A DNA stretch of 64,000 bases from Antennarius striatus. Its lineage: Eukaryota; Chordata; Actinopteri; Lophiiformes; Antennariidae. The position numbers and the translations under genes were made by a program. The stretch covers positions 16,184,001 to 16,248,000 of the forward strand of contig NC_090785.1 of NCBI RefSeq assembly GCF_040054535.1, read 5' to 3'. Shown here in pieces: positions 55,129-64,000 of this stretch. Within the stretch, counting starts at the first letter, position 1. Each line of letters opens with the position of its first letter. The notes under the pieces were generated by a model. The model was not told the DNA's origin. It saw only the letters and a program-made list of their open reading frames with translations, and did not search any database.

Positions 55129-56060
55129 GATCATTACTATGGAACAGATTGGAGAAAGAATCAACGGGTGTCAGGAAAGAACCACTGTGACTGTGATTCA
55201 ATCCTTCCAAGTTTAAACAGACATTTTGGATTACAAAGAACTCAAACTGTACTGAAGATAACTAGCCACTAGGTGGAGGTACATTTCACTCAATATTTAA
55301 CCATCTGTCTTGAAATGATAACTCCCAGTGGAAGGAATCTAAAGACTGCTCACCGGATGTGTCTAAATGCATTGATTCAAAAACAGAAAGTAGAGAGCAA
55401 AGAGTCTGAGAAAGAAAGTCACAAGAAGAGGATAAGGTAAGACTGCTGCAATGCAGAGGAAAGCCAACATGAGTGTGTTCTTAATAGGTCATTGTTAAGG
55501 TGCCACACGAGAAATGTGATGTGGGAAATAAGAGAATCGAGTCAGTCCAAGTCATTTTGAGCCTTTTTATGTATGTTTTTGTATGCTTTTATACGGTGTG
55601 CCACAACTACTGTTTTGTATGTTTTACAGTATACTGTTACAGGTTTCATCACTCATCATCACTTTGACCCACTTGCCAGGCAAATTTACCTGTATGCTAA
55701 GGAGAGGTTAGGGCAATGATTATGTTAAGTCTCTACTTATTAGCTTATCTGCTTCTGATGAAGCTGTACAGCAAAGTCAGCAGCTCAGTAATTTGTTTGG
55801 GACTAAATGTGATTTTGACCTTTTTTAGCACATTGTACAACAGCATCTGAATACTCCAGCTATGTTGTGGCAATGCAATCCAAACTTTTTCTTAAGCGTG
55901 TAAATGTCGTCTCTGATAGAACTTTTCTGCTGAACCTGTATTTGTCTTTTGCACTTTAGCGCTCTCCTGCCTGGATAAGGGATTAATCATTGTTGTCAAA
56001 TGTTAAATCAATAATTCATTCGTCCCCTTCAGACACTGAATAAATTAAAATGAATCAATG
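55129..56060 (+). other. afap1l1: afap1l1 3'UTR
   Basis: Non-coding DNA after the TAA. The first good poly(A) signal is AATAAA at 56039-56044, followed by T/G-rich sequence (TGTGTTTTTGTT), which gives a 3'UTR of about 930 nt. A second AATAAA is at 56144-56149. Confidence 0.6.
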
Positions 56061-56082
56061 TGTTTTTGTTCACTTATTTATT
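56039..56082. terminator. back-to-back poly(A) signals between afap1l1 and gabrp
   Basis: AATAAA on the plus strand at 56039-56044 (for afap1l1) and AATAAA on the minus strand at 56082-56077 (candidate for gabrp) lie within 44 bp. If both are used, the two transcripts meet or overlap by a few bases. Confidence 0.4.
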
Positions 56083-56544
56083 CTTTTCATTTCTTTATAT
56101 GTTGTGATTTGTCATACGAACAATGTATGAAAGCCAGAACAAGAATAAAACCCACATCTACGTCAGTCAATGAAGGCAATTGAATGCAGTGCAAGGTATT
56201 GTGATGTAGTTTAGACAGCCTATACTTTAAAGCTAACAAGCTCATTCTCATATTACAGAGTTGTCAGTAGACAGGCTTTGCATTTCAATTGACATAATGA
56301 TAAATATTCATAGTAATCCATTCATACATCACCAATATAGCTTTCAATACAGATTATGATGAAAGTAAGAAATTCAACTGGTATTTATCACTTTGTAGTC
56401 CTGTCTATTTGACAAAAAAGGATTATTTTATGTGATACAAAATGTTTAAATTTAGATCCAGGCATTAGTTAATGGTGTTTCACCTTGAATGAGGAGGTAG
56501 AGCAGCTTCAGTGTGGCGACATCAGCAATGCTTGAAAGCGGCGC

Positions 56545-59500
56545 TCAGAGGAAGAGATAGTACAGCCAGTAGAGGATATTGACAACCAGGAAAGCCATGG
56601 GGAAAATGGTGCGAGCGTGACAATCGATGTTGTGAGGATTTTCCACGGTGAAGACGGAAGCTACCCTACGTGTTGCATTCTTCACCGAGGACAGGCCACA
56701 TCCCTGTCGTGGCTTACTCTCTGTCGGTCCAACATTTGTCTTACTGTCACTCATCTCTGCCTGCTCCGTAGGTTCCTCTGCAGTGGAGCCAATCTCCGCA
56801 GACTGTCTTGGTTGGGTGGAGGTGACAATGGGGATGGAGCCATTTCCATTGGATTCATTGAACTCCTTCAAGAGTTCCTGATAGATACATAGATTGCAGT
56901 GTTTTCATTTCAGAACATTTTGCTTTCTTTTTCATTAAAAGTGACAACACATTCCTCACCCTGTGTAGATCCTCTATGGTTTGATGCTGCATGGTATAGA
57001 AGTGGGCGCAGGCGTACTCCAGCAGCGCACCAAAGATGAAAGTGAAGCAGATCCCCAGGTACACATCTATGGCCTTGATGAAGCAGTTGGCATTAGGAAG
57101 TGAGGTGCGGGCACCCATCATCAATGTGGTCATTGTCAGGACTGTTGTCACTCCTGGGAAATATATCACAGTATTATTTTCATAATACATGAAGATTGAT
57201 GAATTTCTAATCTAGAAATTGGAAATCAATTCTGGTGATGGATGTGTAAATGTTTAGATGCACATCTCTTCTACTTGTTCTAATAGGATGAAGATACTAT
57301 ATATTTTGTTGTAATGCAGTTTACACGTGATTGCGTGAGTTTATGATCAGTTTGCCCCAGGCGTTACTGAGTTATTAAGGGTCTCCCTACTGCATTTATT
57401 AAAGCACTGCATTAACACAATATTGACATTTACATCTATCTCAAGCAATGTGGAATCAAATTTTGCAGCATTTTTTGTTTCTCTAAGTCATTTTTTTGGT
57501 TACGTAAGTAACATGCTTTATGTTTATAATAAAATGCAGCAGTTTTATCCCACAAAATTCAGATGAAATCAGATCATGGTAATTCAAAAGCAGGCAGTCA
57601 AATGGTCCTAAGCCATGGAGCTGTGCAGTAAGAGACCGGGTGCTGACCAATGCAGGTCCTAGCTGGCACAGAGGATTGGCTGATCCAGAAAGACACCCAG
57701 GAGAGAACCACCAGCAGGATGGAGGGAACATACGTTTCCAAAATAAAGAAGAGCACGTTTCTGCGCAGCGCAAAATGCAAAACCAGTTTGGGATATTGTC
57801 CTGAGAGGAGACATAGAGAGTAGCAGCTTTTTCAAAATGTTTCCTTTATATAACAGCACATGTAAAAGGAATTCTGGGAGTTGGAGTCTCATACCTGTCT
57901 CATACACAGCCTGTGACACTGATGTATAGTAGCTCTCGACACTGTACTGAGCGAGTCTCAGTGTATCAAGACCCTTCACTGAATCATTCCCCCGTGTCCA
58001 GTAGAACACCACATCCTGGATGTTGTAGCCCCCTTACACACACACACACAAACATACACACACACACAGAGAATTTAATTGTTGAGATTTGATTAATTCA
58101 GCCTGCTAAGGTATCATAGTTTCTTCTGTAAAATACTCACAACAGTGATGATGAAAATGATGGTGATGAAGATGAGATGGTGGTGATTTATGTCCACCTA
58201 CACACTTGGTGGATGTTTGGTATTCATAGGTACTCACAGCTTTCCAGCTGCAGGGTGCACACCTGTCTGTCCATTGGGTACTTTGTGAGGTCCATGTTGC
58301 AGGCGATCGTTGCCGTGATTCTGTTACGTGTTCATAGCAAGATCATTAGAAACCTTCAGAAACCCTCCTCAAAACATAGTTTTTTTAATTTCCTCTGATG
58401 TAGGACAGAGAAATCAATTAATATCTGCCCCAGAGATACAATCACAAGAGAAAAAAAACCACTCGTATCTGAAGATTCAACATTAGTCATTTCTCTATGA
58501 TGCATAAATTATGTAGAGGTAGCTTGATCTCAAAGATAGTCTCCAGGCCTTTGAACTCAAATTCCTCTGCTTTTATAAATCTTGTGGGGGTGATGCTGTA
58601 GCAATGCTGTAAACATCTCAAGGACATCATTATTCTTTGTCTTACACAGAAAAACTCATTTCACAAGAAAAGCAAGAATAATGGCATATTTTGAATTAAC
58701 AAACATGGAAGAACAAAAAGAAGTTTGGTAGAATGCCAATGTTGAATTGGGTTCATCAAATCAGACCTCACTGACAGCTATGAATCAACACGTGTTCCTC
58801 CCCTCAAGACAAATCCACTCTGCACAATAATACCCTTTCTGTCCTAAATAAAGCTGTCTAGTCATAATAAAGCTCCTTTCCAGTTTGATGGCAGATTAGA
58901 TGTTAGGACAAATTTTTACTTCTGCCCTCGAGAACTGTCAATCTACGCTAACGCAATGTGAGCTGAATTGAAGGGCATGACAAACACGGAAATGCAGTGG
59001 CATTCCCTTGAGTTGTTTGACTGAGTCATGTTACCTAAGTGTCCCCTTTGCTTTATATAGTAGAACCTACGGCCAATTCATGGTTGTGACCACTGCAGGC
59101 ATGAAAACAACTTAAAATCTGGGAAACTGCCTGGTTTTCTTCCTCTCCTTTCTCTTTTCTTACATTTTTGTGTTTTTCTGTTAGCAACTCTCCTTCATTT
59201 TCTGCTCAAATGACTCAGTTTCCTCACAAAGGCTCTGCAAAGGCTGTGAACATCACCCGTAAATATGAAATCAATACACTGAAACCCTTTTAAAAATACA
59301 TTTACCGTAGAGCATAGAGGACTGTGCCATTGCTGAAGATACGTATGAGGCGGTTTTCTACTGTGACATCATGCAGGAAGGAACGTTTGGAGTCTGGAAT
59401 GAATGTGTCGGGGATCCAGAGCAGCGACACGAGGCGTCCGTCCACACTGATGCTCTCATTACCCGGGAACACCAGCCTGGAATCCCGCCACCGCTGACGG

Positions 59501-60067
59501 AGGAAGATAGTTGCTGTGTAGTCCTAAGATAGTTGATGTGAAGATGATGACGTTAACATTTGTGTATGAATTTTTCCAATTATTAACCTACTGACTTTAA
59601 AAAAATATTTAAGAGAACTGTATACCATATTAATTTCAGAGATGGCATCAATGCTAGCGATATCAAGACTCATCCCAATTTCAACAGGACCCTCTGTGAC
59701 AGACATGGGAAGAGTTGTAAATAAGTTAATTTTCATGTCAGGGATATACTGATGCTTAAAAAGCTGCAGCAAGCTCATTCCTACCATTAAAATTAGGTCT
59801 AAGGTAGCGGTTGTATCCTTTCATCAGCTTCTGAATTGTTGGCAGAAGTTGAGAGTCGTTCCATTCTGCCCAATAGTGCCCAGGATACATACAGGTGCTA
59901 CTAATGGAGAAGAGGCATGAAAAAAAATTGAGATGTTGGCTAAGAAACCCAAACAGTAGACACAATAATTTTATCAACATATACTCTGAGCCATCCGCAT
60001 GTGTTTTTTGGCCTCACCCCAGGGTGAAGCTTAGGAAGAGTAGCAGCACATGCAGCCAGCCGGACAT
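56545..60067 (-). CDS. gabrp: gabrp, GABA-A receptor pi subunit (9 exons, complete)
   Basis: Plasma-membrane pentameric ligand-gated chloride channel subunit of the Cys-loop family. Coding exons in transcript order: 60067-60018, 59897-59785, 59693-59626, 59523-59306, 58320-58238, 58032-57895, 57800-57648, 57153-56960, 56877-56545. They join in phase to 449 residues (human GABRP 440). Seen: signal peptide [27 protein letters not shown]; the [15 protein letters not shown] strand; [10 protein letters not shown]; the Cys-loop [15 protein letters not shown] at 157-171; [13 protein letters not shown] loop (read as [20 protein letters not shown]); TM1 near 238-260; TM2 with [22 protein letters not shown]3 with [20 protein letters not shown]; a long loop of about 100 residues; and TM4 ending [26 protein letters not shown] before TM4 matches the pi subunit pattern. 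It converges on afap1l1. The start has A at -3. Confidence 0.92.
58033..58070 (-). repeat. (TG)n tract at a gabrp splice acceptor
   Basis: On the transcribed strand the intron before the exon starting at 58032 ends with two (TG) runs and TAAG. There is no normal polypyrimidine tract next to the AG. Confidence 0.7.
60018..60067 (-). other. gabrp: gabrp signal-peptide exon
   Basis: Reading from the ATG gives 16 codons of mostly hydrophobic residues ([13 protein letters not shown]) and two bases, then GTGAGG. The following exon starts at 59897 after TTAGTAG, a tandem acceptor. Confidence 0.75.
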
Positions 60068-60778
60068 GGTGGATCAGGAGGCTGAGGTCAGGAGCTGTGC
60101 TCAGAGGAGATGTGACAAACCAAAGTATGAACACAACCACAAATCCACAAGTCATTCTGCAGCATGCTCACATTTTAGGGATTAACACAACCACAACCAT
60201 ACGGTGGCAGCACCTCCCCGGATATCATCATAACCCTGGAGCAAAATGTGCTGCCTAGCAGTCATTCTCACTATAAGGAGCCACAAAACTGTGCCTTTTA
60301 TGTCAAGTTAGTGCAAAATTCAGTGCAAAAATAAAGTGATATATGCCTCTGTGTTAACTGGATATATAGGCATATGGTCCACATAGCACTCTCATACATA
60401 CACATATTTTACACACCATGTCCAGATAAATGTGGCTGTGCATTCACAAACTTGTTTTTGAGTGTGTCTTGCACACAGGTGTGTTGCACAGTGTGTCTAA
60501 TTAATACTGTCACTACCTCATGATTTATTTACACAACCTTGCTGATAACTAACCCTGTTTCTAAGCCATCAGGAATTCTTCATTGTCTAGTTGTTACATG
60601 CTGTCACCCCCCCCCCTCCTTCTCATGCAGATACATTTCACTCTCAGTAATAGACTTCAGGCCTCCTTCCCGCTTACTTTCATCCATGTAATCTCAATCA
60701 CCAAGCTGTTTCCAGCTATTACCAGAGCAGAGTTTGGAATACATTGACTATTTAATGTCAATGTGTAATTTATACAAC

Positions 60779-60823
60779 CTATAGCAAATGTCTATATATA
60801 TATAGACATACTGTTGCTATAGG
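60779..60823. repeat. 45-bp imperfect palindrome
   Basis: CCTATAGCAA pairs with TTGCTATAGG at the outer ends; the core 60788-60809 (ATGTCTATATA and its complement) is a perfect palindrome. Confidence 0.85.
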
Positions 60824-60843
60824 TCATATACATATAGGCATAT

Positions 60844-60851
<8 letters not shown>

Positions 60852-60907
<56 letters not shown>
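60852..60907. repeat. (TA)n tract
   Basis: About 56 bp of alternating TA. Confidence 0.96.
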
Positions 60908-60910
<3 letters not shown>

Positions 60911-61706
60911 TGTTTTGAATACCTGTTACTTGATGGTTAATTAATGTAAATATATTTTTATATATTTATATTTATATATATTTTTATTCATTTTCTTTTT
61001 ATTGCTGTCGGTTTATACAACATCCGTTCATCTCATACCTTTACATTTCACACACGTTAACATTTTACATGCACAATTTCATCTTCCACATGTTTGTCTC
61101 ATCATGCTTCTCCCTGCCTCCTACCTGTTTCTGTTTTCTGCTTTTCTTTTTCCACCTCGGGTCACTCTTTTTTCCACTCTTTGTTTCCTCCCCCACTCTT
61201 TTTCCTCTGTCTGTCCCAGATGCTGTGAGCAGCTGAGATTGGTTTCCTTCTGCGCTTATTGAGGATTTTATCCCAATGTTCCTTCCATGAAAAACAAAAT
61301 CTCAGTTGCTCCTACCATCCAGTCCTGGTGTATGGGCTACTGTTGTTTTCCGGATTATGCATCTCCCTCCGTCTCTCTGCACAGCTGTATCCATCTCCCC
61401 ACAGACCCTCTCTGCACCCCCTCCTTCTCTTCCTCTCTCTCCCTCTACTTGCGATACTCAACCTCTCATTTGCGCTCTCCCCTCTTTTCATCACCACCCC
61501 CCACCTCCACCACATACAATGTATACACATGCCATTCTCCACTTTCAATTTTTACGTTTCACACCCCCCTCGACCCCCCCCCACATCTTCTTATTCTTTT
61601 GCCTCTTAATCCCTATCTACTTCCTTCTCTTCCAATTTCACACCACCTCCTGGGTTTCAAAGCACTGGCTCATTCCCTTATGCCCCCTAACCTCCCACCC
61701 ACCCAC

Positions 61707-61843
<137 letters not shown>

Positions 61844-64000
61844 TCTTGAACTCTGTTCTTTTGGATAATCGCCATCATCTGATTCATTTTCATCAGTTTT
61901 TTCCCTACCTCTATCTTCATTTACATAAAACACACATATGGCTCCCATGCCACAGGAAAGCAGCATTTTCTGCTACTCCCTACTATTTGTCTAAAACTGC
62001 AATGAACATTGTATTCTTGTCTTTTCTCCTCTGGTGTTGATGTTGCTGCCTGATGATTGGAAGCACTCACTCGAAGGATCCATCGGTAGTGGTAATGATG
62101 ATGACTTAAGCTCAAATAATGTCAGACAAGAGACCAGAACACTTATTGCACTAAATAGTATTTTTCCTCCAGGACTGTTGACACTGTGATTAATCCCTAT
62201 TAGCTATTGACTCTGCACCACAGCCTTGATTCTAATTATGAAGCCTGCCCTAGAGTTCAAGTATGTCAGACAGCCTCCAGGGTATGCATCCTTATGAGAT
62301 TCAAGCGCTAGCAATCGAACTGCAGCTTTCCCAGCATGTATCACCACCCAGTACTGCCAGTGATGTTAACTGTTTCTAAGAAGCTGATAGCTTTCATCTC
62401 AGCTTTTTTTTTTTTTTTTTTGCACCAAAACCTCTCTGCAGTTGTGGAGCAGTCTTATCCGTAATTTCATGCTCTGGTGACAGCACTCTTGAATAAACAG
62501 TCTACACACCGTCAATGATGGCAAGGATAAATTTGAAATAAACAGAATGTGATTCGCATCCACCTTCAAGATTCCCACGGATAGCAGTGAACACACCGTC
62601 CAGTGAAAGAGACAAACGGAGAAGTCTGCAAGTCACCTGAGGGAGGATGTTAATGTTTAATCTGTGGGTTGAGGGCTAATGGATAATGATAGTCAGCAGC
62701 AGTGTGTCAAAGTGACAGACTAGTCAGCGCCACTCAGCATCCACCTGGATGCCTCCACCTACCTGTCTGCGTCTTCATTTCTGCTTCACATCTGCATGTG
62801 ATTACACGTTGTTTCTCACATCACTTCATGATTACACAATCTATCTCTATGTCTCTGTCTCTCATTAGTTTCCTCACTTTTCATATGTTTCCATATTTTG
62901 CTTTGTTCCTTCACATTTTGACAACTATAACTAATTAAATATTCAGTTCATATTCATTTATTTATTTTATGATTGCTTTCCTTTGGTGGATCTTTTATAC
63001 TTTATAACAAATGCTTCATAAAAACTTGGCTGTGGCAGCAAAATGACCAGTTTTTAGAAAACTGCTACAGGTTGATGAGGCTGGAGTCTGGCACCAGATG
63101 ACTCATCAGAACCTGATTAATAACTTTCTGGACCAGGGGTTGGGTGCACCAGCTGTTCCTGGCCTGTCCTGCTTACTAAGTAGAGTTTTCTGCGCCACTA
63201 GATTTAAACGTAGGATTTTCCATATATTCTGTTTGAATAAATTAAATAAAGTGATTAAGCCGACATTCATTTGCTCATATCTACACTTGGAGAAGAGGTT
63301 TTGGTGGAATTAGTGGAAAATAGCCATATATAAGCATGCATGAAATGACTGACTAATGTTAGTAAGAGCCAATTAGTAAAGAGAGGAGAAACACTAATCC
63401 AGCGTCAGCCTTTGAAACAGAAAATCCTCCTTTTGTTATGATGAAGATGTCTAATAAAACAACCTTAGAAGTGTAATGAAAGGATAATTGCTTTTAATTT
63501 AATTACCATCTTTTTTCTTTTTTTTTTACTGGTATCCCCCCTGCTAACAGCATAATCAACAACTGGCTTCAACTTCACTGACGATGATCTCATTAATTCA
63601 AAAATCAAAAAGTATATTTCTCAAGATTTGTTTTATTTTTGAACACCATGCAGTACCGTAAAGTCTGTGCTAACTAAGGTAGTCCTTAAGTGTTTGTGGT
63701 GGAACCTTGTTTACCAGATTAAACATTAAATAAAAAAATCAATTGTTATTGGATTATGTACTTATTTGTATTATGTCAAGTAGTTCCACAATATACATTG
63801 TAATCTGCATCCATCGGTCTTACATTCAGAATGGCCCATCTGTAACACTTTTACCAAAGAAAAAACAGAACCAATTAAAAAAACAAATTGTAACAAATAA
63901 TAATTTGAGGCCAAAAACAACAAAAAACTAAGAATGAATTTCAGTTGCCTAAAAATCGATCAAAAGATTAATATATCTACTGATAATTCTACACCCCCAC

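Noticed and set aside
59940..60155. Hydrophobic 71-codon frame as a possible gabrp N-terminus
   Set aside because: It does not join the next exon in phase; the ATG at 60067 gives a proper signal peptide and a correct junction.

Overview
This is vertebrate nuclear DNA, almost certainly from a ray-finned (teleost) fish. The genes are split into many short exons with GT-AG introns. The DNA is AT-rich and full of long (AC)n/(GT)n microsatellites. The dispersed repeats are fish types: an RTE-clade LINE of Rex3 type, a hAT element, tRNA-like SINEs and L2-like tails. No bacterial or viral gene system, CRISPR array or operon was seen. Exon boundaries were worked out by hand from splice sites and reading phase and have not been checked against transcripts.

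Four protein genes are supported. (1) ablim3 (+, 4087-21229): 20 exons from the second half of LIM2 to the C-terminal villin headpiece; the 5' exons lie before the window. (2) A theta-class glutathione S-transferase, gstt1-like (-, 29329-25385): five exons, complete, 241 aa. (3) afap1l1 (+, 43799-55128): 19 exons, complete, about 752 aa. (4) gabrp (-, 60067-56545): nine exons, complete, 449 aa, a Cys-loop GABA-A receptor pi subunit. ablim3 and gstt1 converge, gstt1 and afap1l1 diverge across about 14 kb, and afap1l1 and gabrp converge. ABLIM3, AFAP1L1 and GABRP are all on human 5q, so the block looks like an old syntenic segment; the theta GST between ablim3 and afap1l1 is not there in human. 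Two genes encode actin-associated proteins (ABLIM3 binds F-actin through its headpiece; AFAP1L1 is a PH-domain adaptor). The other two are a detoxification enzyme and a chloride channel subunit, so no shared pathway is implied.

Layout: 1-4086 is ablim3 upstream intron with a Rex3-like LINE copy (2761-3939, 11-bp target duplication). 4087-21229 is ablim3 with repeat-rich introns. 21230-25384 is the ablim3 3'UTR and the shared 3' flank, with a DNA-transposon remnant and a LINE RT fossil. 25385-29329 is gstt1, with a CpG-rich promoter after it. 29330-43640 is intergenic: a complete hAT copy with 8-bp target duplication, two adjacent tRNA-SINE copies, microsatellites and a DR1 motif. 43641-55128 is afap1l1, 56545-60067 is gabrp, and 60068-64000 is gabrp upstream DNA with hairpin, (TA)n, pyrimidine-rich and (AC)n blocks.

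I did not find a new biological system. The most interesting points are splicing features: an 8/11-nt ablim3 microexon with a NAGNAG acceptor whose skipping would remove the headpiece, a GC-AG intron and a G-run-backed weak donor in afap1l1, and a gabrp acceptor preceded by a (TG)n tract instead of a normal pyrimidine tract. The transposon nesting is also clear.
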